This document shows positions 44,201 to 55,344 of a DNA stretch of 64,000 nt, piece by piece; within the stretch, counting starts at the first letter, position 1; each line of letters begins with the position of its first letter. The translations under genes were made by a program, and so were the position numbers. The stretch is from the NCBI RefSeq assembly GCF_958298935.1, contig NC_084928.1, positions 16,461,501 through 16,525,500 on the forward strand, written 5' to 3'. The DNA comes from Phragmites australis (lineage: Eukaryota; Streptophyta; Magnoliopsida; Poales; Poaceae). The notes beneath the pieces were generated by a model. The model saw nothing but the letters and a program-made list of their open reading frames with translations. It was not told where the DNA came from and searched no databases.

Positions 44201-47200
44201 TATTGTCATTGGAAATAATTTCTGAAATGTTGTATTTACATGCATCACAGGTTGAACTGGAAGCTGCTAAATCGGAAATCCAGAAGTGGCATTCGGCATT
44301 TCAGAACATTCCAGCTGTACCTGCTGGAACAAATCCAGGTTTGTGAATTAAATAAAAGTCCTTCAAAATAATTTGTAACGGCTGACCAAATCACTGAGTA
44401 TATTAATTTATTTTAATTTTAAATAGATCCTGTTTCAGTGGTTTCTTACCTCAGTAACCTGAAGTCATCAGAGGAGTCATTGAAGGAGCAGGTTGGTCCT
44501 TTCGGTCATGTTTTTATAGGAGGGACTGGTGGCATAGTTCTGTTTTGCTTCAATTGAATTTTTTGTTTTGTTACATACTCAGCTGGAGAAAGCAAAGAAA
44601 AGAGAGGCTGCTTATATTGTAACATTTGCAAAACGGGAGCAAGAGATTACAGAACTGAAGGTGCTGTTTGGAAGACTTATTTTTCTGTGAGGAGAAACAT
44701 GTCAATATGGATGAATCTGTTGAATATTTTTTAATTTAATTATTTAATATGTAGTGTACAATCCATAATGGCAACTAATTAGAAGCTTATGATAAAGTCT
44801 ATTTTGAGGACCATTGGCTTAAAATTTATTCACTATTCCTGTGGCTGTTTTGTTCATTTTCTCCTCATTGTTTTGCTGATTGTTGATTTTCTTTTTGTGT
44901 ATGAATTTGCAGTCTGCAGTTAGAGATTTAAAAACTCAATTAAGGCCACCGTCAATGCAGGTAAACATAATGTACTTAATTTTTTTATGTGAACTATTGT
45001 TCATTACATGTTGGGGTTAATAACCAAAAAAATGTTTTGCCAGAGGGCCATTTTTGCCCTCCAAGTTTTGAAAAGGGCAGTAAGTCCAGTAATCGCCCAA
45101 ATTCAGTCTACTCTATTATGCTGACTGATCTCAGAAGAAAATACCTTAACATGCCAAGGGCTTGGTCCCCAGACAGCGATGTTGCACCCTCTTTGTTGTG
45201 AACAGTTCATGATGGCTTAAACACAGTAAAGTACAGGGACAGAACGCCACAGCTTGAATGAGATGAGATACTAGAATAGGGACAAATGGACCATATATTA
45301 GGGGTAAGACATTTAGTTACAGAAAGGCTAATTATCTCTTGTTTGATTTCTCAAGTTGCAGTACATAGCCATTATATGGTTGCCTTGACTAGGACACTAA
45401 GATTGGTACAATGTCTCACAATTCAACTCTAAAAATGAACTTACATCCTATGAGATAATATCCTGAGTAATTGTCCTAATAATGTTTTACCCCATGTTGA
45501 CATTCTGGTTAGCTTAATTTAATGCATTCTTCTGTATGCTTAACAGACAAGGAGACTATTGCTTGATCCAGCAATTCATGAGGAATTTACTCGCTTAAAG
45601 GTCCCATGCATTTCCGGAATCAGACAGTTCTCATTTTGTTGTATTATCTTGTATTTGTATGTTTAGATCATGCAAATCATTTTGCTGTATTTTCTAAAAG
45701 AACCATAATAGGAAGTTTATGATTTGTTTTTGCACTAGCTTTTATACTATTAGCCAAATATGGGTATTAGAAAGAATATGCAAGTGGTTATAATCCTATT
45801 GAACCATGTATTAAAGGCACAAACCTAACAGTTTCATTATATCTTATGTGAGTGTCTAGTTATCTGATGACAGATTTAGACACTCTAAATCTGTCAAATT
45901 TTGGACCCTTCGATCTAGATCAGACAGCCCAGATCGTCTCAAATTCACTTATATATATATATATACACACACAGTACCCTAATCTCCACCCCACCCCATC
46001 TCTCCCAGCCTGACTCCCACCACCACTCCCGACTCGGCCCCGCGCGCCGTCCCTGGCGCCAGCGTGGCCTGCCCCGCCTTTGCCGCCCCTCCCTTCGCCG
46101 CCCCTCTTCTGGTGCCCTCTGCCGCTCCTTCGCCTGATTCGAGCTCTTTTTCCCGAGCACCCCCACCTCTGCCGCCTCTAGCGACGCCGCCGCCTGCCAC
46201 TGCCGCTGATGCTAACCACTCCAACCTCCACGCTCCCGCCACCATCGCCAACCCAACAGGCATCTACCACCACCAGGCCGGTGAGCTCCCCGGCCATCTT
46301 CTAGAGCTGGAGACCCACAAGTCCCCCCCCCCCCCCAAAAAAAAACCCCGAACCCTAACCCAAAACCCTAACTTTGCTAGAGTTCATGGAGCTCGTTGGA
46401 GTTCGTTGGAGGTGGAAGAGGAGTCCAACACGAATCTCAACACAGATTGGAAGGTTAGAAATTTGATAGATTATCCCTCCTAAAATCTGTCATCAGATAT
46501 TTAGCATTTCTCATATCTTATATATACAAATGTTACAAGAAATGTCTTTATATGTTTCCATGTAACAAGATGCATTGAGTAATAAATTGTGAAAAGCAAT
46601 GAGTATGCTATTTGGGGGAAAGAAGAGGGATAGGTAATTTAGAATTACCGATGATACCTTAGGTTGAGGAATATGAAATTATATGATGTATTCAAAAAAT
46701 CTGAAATTCGTGTTTTATTTGGTGGCCTAGGAATGCTAAATCATATCTTGAGACTCACTGGCTAATAGTAAACAACTGTAGAACACTGGCTAATACCAAA
46801 TCCTACTGCCTACTTTTGTATCAGAATCTTGTGGATGAGAAAGAGAAAAAGATAAAGGAGCTACAAGACAATGTTGCTGCTGTCAATTTTACTCCATCCA
46901 GCAAACTTGGGAAAATGCTAATGGCCAAATGTAGAACATTGCAAGAGGAAAATGAAGAGATTGGGGCGATGGCTTCGGAAGGAAAAGTAAAGTCCTCTGA
47001 CTGACTTTCACTTAACTTTACATCCTTATAAAATTATGTATGTGCTTTCCGATTGTTGTAAATATCATCCTAAGAGGAAAAGTGTCCTTGGTCATTTTCT
47101 TTGAAAACCCATACATAATTAGAACAAAATAATTAGACGTGCCCTTGTTATGCAAATAGTTCAGCTCACGTGTACACGTGTGGGTGTAAAAGTTTCTTAC

Positions 47201-49668
47201 CCAACTACTTATAACAATGCTTTTTTAACAATGTATCTTTGGTACAGATCCATGAACTTGGAATGAAAATTGCAGTTCTGAAGTCCCAGAACAATGAGCT
47301 CAGGAATCAATTCGATGGTTAGTGATTTTGCTCCTCATCCATATATTCCTGTCTTTATAATTCTATGGTGGTCGTCTGCCCATTACTCCATTATGATGCT
47401 GGGGCATATCGATAATTTAGAACAGATCTGTTCCAATGGGCTGCCACGTCAATACAGAATATGAGGCAAACCTTTTATCTAGTGTTACTCTGACATGGGT
47501 GCGGATGTATGATTCATCTCATCAGTATAATTACCCCCAATATATCATTACAAAGCAAATATTCGTCCTCGATATGCAGAGAGAATATTCAGGTCTGTGC
47601 ACTGATAAAGTTATTAGACACATCTAGGTGCACTCATGCAATCTTTATATTTGGAATATTCGATAAGCAATGGGTGGATCAGATTTGGGGGCGCTTGGTG
47701 GTCACATGATGGATAGATTTCCCTCACATGGTTGGAAATCATTTTAGGACTTGTTTGGATTTCTCTTGATTGTTTCTGGATAGAACTTTGCACTAGATAT
47801 GGTCATGGAGCGATTGTTCAGAAAATTATTTGGAATAATTTAGTAGCAGCAGTTAAGTTGACCTTGAACAAGACTACCTATATGGTAGTCGAGTGCCACG
47901 AGAGTTGTTGGATGTCCTCATTGTTATCCAAAATGAGAAAATATTGGCGTGGAAGAGCTATATGTGGTAGTGACAGGCTTGAAATATTCAATTCAATGGA
48001 AGTTAGTCCTATATTCTCAGGTAATATGGAATATTGCCATCATTGGTTGTGACATGCTTGGAGGGCACGCAATAGGGAAGCATTGTGTAATGCACCATAG
48101 TGTTCGTTGCCTCCTTCGACATAATTTAAATTCATGAACTTAATACTAATTCTTTCATTAGCTTGCACACACAAATAATAACAAGGTAAAATCTAAAAAC
48201 TGCAAGTGCATGCTTTAGTCTTATAGCATACACACCTATTTTTCTCTTGAAAGTATACAAAATTGCTTGCAAGTTTGAAACAATTTGCTTTTTTGAAATT
48301 TGCTTGCAGCAAAATTGTTCACAAATTGTTCTCATTTTTTTTATTGAAATTATGTAACAGCTAAATCTGATATTGCCTTTGAATTGGTTCTAATTTGTTC
48401 ACAAAATTTGTTGAACATCCGATCTGAATTGCCTTAATTTGTTTCTTAAATTGCTCACGGATCCATTCTAATTTGTTTATGGTTTTTCACAAAATTGTTT
48501 ACATAACTGCATTTAAGAGGCAGACGAACAAATGGATTATTTATTGGATGTTTCCTCTATTTTTGCCACGTATTGAAGAGGGTCACAGATAAGTGTTGCA
48601 AGTCTAGATGTAAAAAAGTCCAAAAATAGAATAAAATGCTCATGTTCAAACTTTTTTTAATAAAAAATAGGTGTGCAGTCTAAAGCATGCATGTGCAGTT
48701 TTTAGATGTGTCCTAATAACAATCATTAGCCTAAGAGTTTTCAAGATTCAATGATTAAATTTAGAACTTTTCAGACCAATGTTTTTCCAGGCTGGTCCTG
48801 CTGGTTGCTGCCAATTTTTAGGGCCATTTGCATTTTTGCCACTGTTTTGTTTCTTATTTGTACAGTTTTGTACGCTTGCCACTAAAAGACGGAGCTGGCG
48901 TCAATGCCACTTCAATCCTGGTCAGCAACATCAACTATGCCACTGGTTTGGGGACTAACACCATCCAAATTTGACAAAATGACATCACTCCCCCCCCCCC
49001 CCCCTCTGCGTCTCTCTTTCTGCCCTGCTGGGATTACTAGTTACCTAAGCAATGAATAATCAGGTCCCTGCTCAGCAATCAAAAAGATAGTGACGGTACC
49101 TGGGATACTAGTTAGTCAGGCTCTCTGTTCTACTAAAATGAAAAGGCATGATGAAAACCTCGTCTTCTTTAACCATCTTCCTTCTGTGGGACAACTGTGC
49201 GTGTGAATTAGTTTCTTTAAAACTGTTGGATCTGGTACAGCAACATATCTTAATATGCATACATTTTGAAACAGATTTCACAAGGTCCTATCAAGTAAAT
49301 TCGTTCTGTTTGCTACGGAATAATTATATTGATCTATTTGACCCTTTTCTTTTGTCGTCAGTTTTGTATAAACACATGGATGGTGTAACAAATGACGTTG
49401 AGAGATCAAACGAAATGGTAAGCTTTATCATTCTTACTTGTATCGGTTTGATTGCCCCTTCTGTTAACTAAAGATTTTGAACTGGCAACTTCTACAGGTG
49501 TCCATTCTGCAAGAGGAGTTAGAAGCCAAGGATTTAGAGCTGAGAAGATTAAAGGAGATGCTTTCCCAGAAAGAAGCTACTGAAGACACAGCAGTCGAAG
49601 AAAGTGACGAAGCTGGAAATGATTTGAATACAGCTTCAGATCCACAGCAAGTAAAAGTGGAAAGTTGA
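41295..49668 (+). CDS. FIP37: FIP37 / WTAP homologue, m6A methyltransferase complex subunit
   Basis: Plant WTAP homologue (PF17098). In Arabidopsis FIP37 acts in the nucleus with MTA, MTB, VIRILIZER and HAKAI to place N6-methyladenosine on mRNA and is essential for embryos; it was first found as an FKBP12 partner. I joined 13 exons by homology and splice sites: 41295-41310, 41456-41517, 43044-43111, 43223-43259, 44251-44338, 44427-44491, 44583-44660, 44913-44960, 45547-45600, 46825-46986, 47248-47317, 49362-49417, 49498-49668. They total 975 nt, 324 aa, against 330 in Arabidopsis. Every intron is GT-AG and every junction keeps frame. Landmarks: acidic start PFGDLDDDDDDVFASKK, TGMILSLRE, EIQKWHSAFQN, RRLLLDPAIHEEFTRLKN, KMLMAKCRTLQEENEEIG, LYKHMDGVTNDVERSNEM. 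Most of the chain from residue ~50 is predicted coiled coil; the tail is acidic. There is no lesion, so it should be active. Introns 2, 4, 9 and 11 are long; 2, 9 and 11 hold transposons. Confidence 0.95.
41815..41969. mobile_element. hAT-type MITE in FIP37 intron 2
   Basis: 155 bp with inverted ends CAGTGTTACCT/AGGTAACACTG, flanked by a perfect 8-bp target duplication ATGCAAAC (41807-41814 and 41970-41977). The 8-bp duplication and CAGTG ends point to the hAT superfamily. Inside, GTGTCCAAATTTTNTTTGCC and CGAATCGGACACC occur twice, about 63 bases apart. Confidence 0.9.
42640..42845. repeat. MITE-like segment with (GGCAA)n run in FIP37 intron 2
   Basis: The segment opens GGGCATGTTTGGTTTG and closes GAAGCCAAACAACTTG, which look like degraded inverted ends of a Tourist/hAT-like MITE. 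Between them CCTTCCCTTGCC and GGCAAGGGAAGG form a palindrome around four GGCAA units (42690-42713). No target duplication was established. Confidence 0.4.
43640..43930. other. Possible LTR-like fragment in FIP37 intron 4
   Basis: AT-rich sequence with GACTCCTATATAAGATTAAGAG and then AACAAGAAATAAATCAAG has the look of the promoter part of a copia LTR. No ends or duplications were found. The rest of intron 4 shows nothing recognisable. Confidence 0.2.
45863..46497. mobile_element. Non-autonomous TIR element carrying GC-rich sequence, in FIP37 intron 9
   Basis: 635 bp with perfect 15-bp terminal inverted repeats TCTGATGACAGATTT/AAATCTGTCATCAGA, flanked by TA on both sides (45861-45862 and 46498-46499). 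The left end also contains a 12-bp hairpin: GACAGATTTAGA (45868-45879), CAC, TCTAAATCTGTC. Inside are an (AT)n/(AC)n run, a CpG-rich block at 46010-46310 unlike the AT-rich intron, C14A9 at 46323-46345 and a telo-box-like AACCCTAACCCAAAACCCTA. The superfamily is uncertain; TA flanks suggest Tc1/mariner-like, but the ends are not Stowaway. Confidence 0.8.
46064..46483 (+). other. Open frame in captured GC-rich block
   Basis: 139 codons, Pro/Ala-rich at first (PPPLPPLATPPPATAADA), then mixed, lying entirely within the TIR element. The block looks like the 5' UTR and first exon of a plant gene, but I recognise no domain and the ATG has no clear support. It may be a captured gene fragment, or just a chance frame in GC-rich DNA. 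Confidence 0.25.
48160..48729. mobile_element. Fold-back (inverted-repeat) element in FIP37 intron 11
   Basis: TCTAAAAACTGCAAGTGCAT and GCTTTAGTC, up to CACACCTATTTTT (48192-48243), recur in reverse complement at 48663-48705 with a few mismatches and a short gap. Both sides are followed by CATTAG (48156-48161 and 48724-48729), a possible target duplication. The AT-rich interior repeats AATTTGTTCACAAAATTG-like words. Confidence 0.6.
48990..49004 (+). repeat. C15 homopolymer in FIP37 intron 11
   Basis: Fifteen C in a row after ACATCACT. The length is likely to vary between individuals and may be misread by sequencing. Confidence 0.85.
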
Positions 49669-49835
49669 GGCAACCACAGTTGCCCGTAGTGGTACTTGGG
49701 TTGTTTTCAGAAACCTATCTGTATGCTTGATATAACTGAATTTCTTTGAATGCTGATGTATCGAAAGTACTAAATTACGCTGTGTATGTAATAAATCTCA
49801 TTTATGCCTGATCCTTTCTGCATGTTTAATTTTGA
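49669..49835 (+). terminator. FIP37: FIP37 3' UTR and polyadenylation region
   Basis: Follows the TGA at 49666-49668. AATAAA occurs at 49789-49794 after a TTGTTTTCAG and TGTATGTAA-rich stretch, which fits a plant far-upstream and near-upstream element. Cleavage is expected some 15-30 bases later. From 49836 to 50271 there is AT-rich sequence in which I see nothing. Confidence 0.6.
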
Positions 49836-50981
49836 TTGGCACAAATTAGTGGGGTTTGCGTAAAACGTGATCAGTGTTACATTGGGATCAGTTGTTGTAT
49901 CCATTAGTTCAGCGAATAACAAATTTAAGACTTTTTAACCAGTTTACTAATGTTTTAAAAAACAAACTCAACCAATATAAAAAGCAAGGTTAATTGTGCT
50001 GTCTTATAAGCCGCTTTGTAGTCTCCATGTAATCTTAGATGAGTTAATTGATAATCCTTATAATAGGTAGGTCTTTTTTTGGTATTAAAGTAACTTCATG
50101 TCCTCTTAATTTGTGGGTTGGTGGAAGGGAATGAAACACAATTATTGCAACAATATGTAGTACAATGATGTGCGAGACTTGCACTTGTAGCGCTAAATTT
50201 GAGCTTATGAAACAATTGTTTCACTAAACAGTGACATTATTCTCTTTTATTCACATCATTTAAAATCCTACATAGTCGAAAGGATCGAATGGTTCAAGAG
50301 GAGGGGTGAATTGGGCGCTAATTAAAATTTCTACCGCTTTCTAAAATAAATAACAACCTTAACCTAGATAAAGGAGAATGCAACTACGTGATTTAAACTA
50401 GGACAAGGTAACTAAACAAGTAAGATAATTAAGAGGGAAAATGGTAAAAAGAAAGACTTGCAAGAACCAAGATACTCAAAGTAAAATACGGGAATGTAAA
50501 TAGTTGGAGAAGAGAACACCAATTTTTTCCTGAGGTTTCGAGAAGTTGGCACTTCCCCCTAGTCCTCGTTGGAGTATCCACCAAGGATGTAGCTCCCCTT
50601 TGAGTCACCAAGACTCAAGTGCTCCCTCTTGATTGCCCCTTCTCCATCTCCGAATTGACGGGCATCAAACCAAGTACATCATTTCTTCCCGAGGCTCCAA
50701 CAAATCCTCCAAGAGCTCACCGAGAACACATTCGATCACCAAGACTGTCTAGGTGTTGCCAACCACCAAGAGTAACAAGCTTCAAGCTTCACTTGACAAA
50801 GACAAAGCCTAGACAACAGCTAGATGCACACTTGTTACTCTCCAAGCACTAAAGATATCCTTAATCTTCAACTAAGAACTTGAGATTAAACACAAGTGCT
50901 CTCTCTTGCTTCTAAATGACACACCAAGTGTATGAGCTGCTACAGGGTCGCAAGAGCACCAAAAGAGACCAAATGAGTCGG

Positions 50982-50990
50982 TATTTATAG
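50982..50990 (-). promoter_or_regulatory. TATA box of element D 3' LTR
   Basis: CTATAAATA on the minus strand, about 55 bases after the palindrome array. The same site in the 5' LTR is at 62373-62381. RNA from this copy would leave the element at 50277 and read FIP37 in antisense. Confidence 0.65.
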
Positions 50991-51039
50991 GCTAAGGATC
51001 AAGAATTAGCCATTGCCTAACAACCTAGAATTTTTCTTA

Positions 51040-51425
51040 ACGCCGGAAGGTCCGGTGTGAATAACTCGGTTCACATCGGAATATCCTGTGCTAATACCCC
51101 TGACAGAATAGCCGTTAACTGTTCCATTAGCCGTTAAAGCTCCGGTGTTTCATCCGGACTAACGCCGGATCATCCAGCGCATTGAAACCAGCCAGACTAT
51201 AGTTTGCAACCTCTCTGTATAAATTCATCCGGCGTTTACTCTTCACAACGCCGGACCATCCGGCGTGTAGACTTAAGCCGAGACTTCACTGCAAATATTT
51301 CTCCGGTGATCTCACCACTTGAACGCCGGACCATCCGGCGTGGTCCTCAAAAATTTTACAACTCAGAGCTCTTAGGAAATTGCTCCGATGAGTACACTCT
51401 TTATACAGAGGATCATCCGGTGAGT
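51040..51425. repeat. CCGGA palindrome array in element D 3' LTR
   Basis: Repeated copies of AACGCCGGANNNTCCGGCGT and variants (for example at 51043, 51241, 51321 and 51407). Palindromes of the CCGGACNNTCCGG kind upstream of the TATA box are a published hallmark of Sirevirus LTRs. The matching array in the 5' LTR lies at 62430-62815. Confidence 0.85.
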
Positions 51426-51866
51426 TGAATTTTCGCTGAATTTATCTAATTCAAACAATCTTGAGTTCTAACTTCTTGGATATTGAACCAAAAGCTTGTA
51501 TGACCAACCTAGCTATAGAACTTCACAAGTGTGAAGTAACTATGTCTAGACTCACCTAGATCAAGCTACAACTCTTAACCCCTCTTTATAGTACGGTCAA
51601 AAGACTAAAAAAGAAATAGAACATATACTACTCTAAGTGTCCTTCATCTCCTTGTGACACTTAGAACTAGAAGATCCTTAACCTTCATGTACCGGTCCTT
51701 TGATCGTCCATATAAGCGCTTAAAGGGCAAGAGTATCAAGACATCATTGTCAATTATGTTTTTCTTTTTCTTTGATACTGTTCAAAACGTATACATTAGT
51801 CACAATGATACGGTTGTCATTAATCACCGAAACTCTTACCTTTTACCTAGGGGCCTAGATGCTACA

Positions 51867-51882
51867 ATCTCCCCCTTTTTTG
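51867..51882 (-). other. Element D polypurine tract
   Basis: AAAAAAGGGGGAGAT on the minus strand, immediately before the 3' LTR. It is the primer for plus-strand DNA synthesis. Between it and the end of the extra ORF (51883-52250) I see no gene. Confidence 0.85.
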
Positions 51883-52250
51883 TGATTGATGACAACACAT
51901 ACTAGAAGTAAAGATGTGAAATTGAAGAGCACCCTACCAAACTATGCAATCATCGGCATATATCAATTAAGCAAGAGAAAATGTTAGAATAAATAAGAAT
52001 TATGAGCGCATGAAAGTAAACACAATGTAATGACAAGCGAAACACATCCATATATAGAACCAAATAGCCTGTCACTACATCAAAAACCATAAGATCCAAC
52101 AATCCGAACTAAAACTACCCAAAAACCTAAGCTCCCCCTGAATAAAAAACTCACTAGACTCTCCAGCTACTCTCTCTCTACCAACTCCCCCTATCACTAG
52201 ACTCTCCCCCTTTGGCATCGAAGCACCAAAAAGAGGAAACTAGGACACGA

Positions 52251-54458
52251 CTAAGCATCCGGAGCTGGAGGAGACTGAGGATCTGACGCTGCCGAAGAAG
52301 GGGCCACGACGAACTGAGAGCTGTCGATCTCGGAGTCTGAGCTGGACGGACTGTGCCCCGCTGCTGCTGTCACCTCATCAATCTGATGCTGTACTGATTG
52401 AAGGGTAGCATCTGGCTTATCAAGTGCAGGCTCAGTGACTGGTGGAGGCACGACTGGCTGTTGCTGCTCAGGAACTGTCGGCTGTGGAGTATCCTCGAAG
52501 CGCAGAGGACCAGTGGGCAGAGGTGAAGTCAATGACGGTAACACTGACCTCTGAGATGTCCCGACAGGCTCTGAGAGAACTCCGGTGGCCAAAAGAGCTG
52601 ACAGTGGAAAGCTAGACTCCGGAGTACTAAGCAGACTAGTGCTGCCGCCAGGGAGGGGACTGGGGACTGGAGCTGGTGCTGGCAACTGCTGCCCTGGCTA
52701 CTAGAGCAAGAATGAGAATAACCGAGTGTTGTTCTCCCTGTCGGCCAACAGAGTCTGCTGCTACTGCTGAAGTGCTGCAAGCATGGCCTGCTGCTGCTGC
52801 TGGAGAGACTGGATAATCAGTGTCTGCTGCTCCTGCTGGCGAACAAAATCAGCCTGATACTTCAACTGCCTCTCCTCCTGGGCTGCCTGCTGCTGAATGA
52901 TCATCTGCTGCTGCTGCTGCATCATCTGCTGCTGCTGCTGCATCTGCTGCAGGAACTGAGAAAACTCTAAAGACGGGGCAGCAGGAGGTGGCACTGGGGG
53001 GGTCGTCTCAGGTGCTGAAGGAAAAGAGGCTGAAGGCTGTGCACCCTGAGTAGACCCGCCTGCCTCGTGATCGTGACGTCGTGGGAGAGGTGGTAAGAAC
53101 TCCTGGTCCGCAGAGTCTGAGTCACTGTCAGAGGCTATATCGAGGAACGCCTGTGGTAACTCAGCCTCGGCCTCTGCAAGGGCCTCATCCTCAGTAGCCA
53201 CTCTCTCTCTATCCTCAGGTGGGATCTGCTCCTGAGCGTGAGCCATCGCTCGCTGACCACGACGTCTGTCAGTAGGGGGAGCTGGAGCATACACCTTGAA
53301 AGATCGAGAAGACTCGTAAGTCTCAAAGAACTCTGGGGGTCTGGTTGTCTGAGCAAGCAAGAAAGATATGATATGAGCATATGGCTGCTGTCTGACCATC
53401 GTCATCCCATCGGCGATCACATCCTCAATCTCACACAGAATGAAGTCCACAATATCAAACGACTGGTGAGTGAAGATGGATAGAATCAGCCACTGCTGAA
53501 GACTGGTGATCGACTCTGCATTCCCAATCCTCGGTAGCAAGCTATGCCTGAGAGCATTGTGAATGACTCGCACCTCCGGGATCAGCATATCTGGTAGTCT
53601 CCGAGAACCGGGAGGGAACGGCGGCCTGAACAGAGGTCGGATCTGGTCATCAGTCGGGAAAATCCCTCCAGTCAGACCACGACAAGGAGCGCTGGCTCCT
53701 GGATAGACAATCTTATGCAAACTCCTGTCAAACTCCTGCAGCCTCAAAGCCTCGAGAATGTCGGTCCTGTACAGCCTCTGAAACTCTCCCTGGAACATGA
53801 ACTGCACAAAAGATCTGTCCTCTGCGATCCAGGCTATAGCATAGAATACTCTCACCCAGTCCTCAACATAGTGGTCTACATCTGTCAGCAAATCAGTAAG
53901 GCCTAGGATCGAATCAAAATGGCACCTCACATCTGCTCCCCCTGCGGCTATCCCCATATATCTCCAGTTGAGCATCTTGTGAACGCTCAAACTGACCTTC
54001 AGCTTCTGATATGAAACATAGAAGATCTCCTGCAAAAGGGTATGGAATCTCGTGTCTGCTCCCTCTTCTCTCTCCTCAGGAAACCACTTGTCAATAGGTA
54101 CAAATCGCAGCTTCTTGACCTTTGGTGACTTGTAAGAAGTCAAGTCACGCAAACGTCTCTCTGCCTGTGGCTGAGGCTCCCCTGACTGCTGTTCCTCCTC
54201 GGGTTCAGGCTCCTGACGAGCCCTCTTCCGGCTGTCTGATTGGCCGGAAGGCATCGAGCTCACTCCTCTAGCAGAACGGGAGCGGGTAGATCGACGTACA
54301 GGGGTAGCAGTGTCTCTGATCTGAAACCCCTGCCCCTGCTGCTGCCTATTGTAGGCATCCACTGCTGCATTCGCTCTCTCCCACTCCTTCTCAGATGGAG
54401 TCCTCTTAGCCTTCTGAACCATCTTGCCCTTGCCCTTATCAGTGCGCTCATGACCCAT
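52251..54458 (-). pseudogene. Element D third ORF (Gln-rich, non-env-like), interrupted by three TAG codons
   Basis: Sense ORF between pol and the 3' LTR. The open part, 54458-52761, has 565 codons; the same frame continues after TAG to a further open part (52685-52251), so the original was about 735 codons. All three stops (one at 52758-52760, two adjacent near 52700) are CAG-to-TAG changes. Order: Lys-rich start (MGHERTDKGKGKMVQKAKR), RRSTRSRSARG, an alpha-helical core about residues 110-350 (DKWFPEEREEGADTRF, LLPRIGNAESITSLQQWLIL), an acidic part, poly-Gln coiled coil (QFLQQMQQQQQMMQQQQQ), then a Pro/Ser-rich tail. No signal peptide or clear membrane segment, so it is unlike an envelope protein. 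The core may relate to the 'putative plant transposon protein' type (PF20167), which I cannot confirm. A splice acceptor abuts the ATG. Confidence 0.75.
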
Positions 54459-54475
54459 CTGAATAGATGAAAGAT
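54459..54475 (-). other. Splice acceptor at the start of the third ORF
   Basis: On the minus strand TATCTTTCATCTATTCAG directly precedes ATGGGTCATG, an excellent plant 3' splice site. The 500 bases upstream on that strand (54480-54980) are U-rich, as plant introns are. A candidate donor GTGAGC lies at 55018-55013. Confidence 0.55.
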
Positions 54476-55019
54476 AATGCCGAGATGAGCGAACGCATTG
54501 AGTTTATGAGATTTTGAAGAAAAGAACCCTAAACGTACCCTAAGCATGTAAAAGATGGGAAAAATCAATGAACATGCTAGGATTTGGATTACGATACAAG
54601 AGAATGGATCAATTTGCAGAGTATTTGAGCCAAATTTGAATAATTTGATGAAAAACAAGAAACTAAGGCAATATTGGATGATCTTGATGAATTTAACAAC
54701 TGAAGCTCAAAAATGATGAACATGTACTCAATTTATGATAATTGAAAGTCAATTGTCACAAATTTCAAGAATTTGACTCAGATTTGCATGAATTTGGATG
54801 AAATTTGCTTGAATTTGCTTGGATTTGCATGAATTTGACCAAAATTAGCACAAATCGATGAACATGTACTCAATTCATGGCAATGAGTGGGAATTCAAGC
54901 TAATGAAACAAAGTTTGCCTCAGATTTGATCGAGATTTGAAAGAAATTTGAATGAATTTCATTGAATTTGATCTAGGGTTTGGCATTGTTTGAAATTTGG
55001 ATTGAAGTTTGTGCTCACC

Positions 55020-55325
55020 ACTCCTTAATGGGTGTAGAGACCGGCGGTGAGGAAGGACCATGAGGGAGGCCGGCCGGCGACGCTGGATTGCGGCGGCGTG
55101 GAGGAGAACCGCCGGCGCAGAGGAAGAAGATGGTGCCGGGAGCTCGGCGGCGCGGAGAGGAACGCGGAGCTGGAGAGGGAGATGGCGCTTGGAGCTCGGC
55201 GGTGCGGAGAGGGAGGCGGTGGTGCTCAGGGCGGCGCAGGAGCTGAGTGCGACGGCGAGTACGGGCGGCAACGAGGGAGAAGAAAACAGAAGGGGCGGTG
55301 ACGGGCGGTCGACGAAACGCTTATA
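55020..55325 (-). promoter_or_regulatory. TATA-like site and GC-rich leader before the third ORF
   Basis: TATAAG at 55325-55320 on the minus strand stands just inside a palindrome array and is followed by a GC-rich stretch (55045-55315) resembling a 5' UTR or first exon. The minus-strand frame 55475-54900 (191 codons) has no known domain. Confidence 0.4.
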
Positions 55326-55344
55326 TGACAGGCGGGGCCCGCTC

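Larger units (their letters stand above)
50277..51866 (-). repeat. Element D 3' LTR
   Basis: 1590 bp, CGAAAGGATCGAATGG to CCTAGATGCTACA on the plus strand. The first base of the expected TG is mutated to C. It holds a palindrome array at 51040-51425 and, on the minus strand, a TATA box at 50982-50990. Transcription from it would run left, toward the FIP37 3' end. Confidence 0.93.

Noticed and set aside
46353..46374. Interstitial telomere from CCCTAA-like words
   Set aside because: Only two or three imperfect copies, more like a plant telo-box in captured promoter or UTR DNA than a telomere relic.
47732..48052. 106-codon plus-strand frame in FIP37 intron 11
   Set aside because: Lies wholly in an intron between well-supported exons and matches no family; AT-rich chance frame.
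52761..54458. Host gene for a Gln-rich nuclear protein
   Set aside because: It lies between the pol and 3' LTR of element D within one target duplication, in the same orientation, so it is part of the element.
52251..54458. Envelope-like protein of element D
   Set aside because: No signal peptide, no clear membrane segment and no cleavage-site pattern; the protein is Gln-, acid- and Pro-rich.
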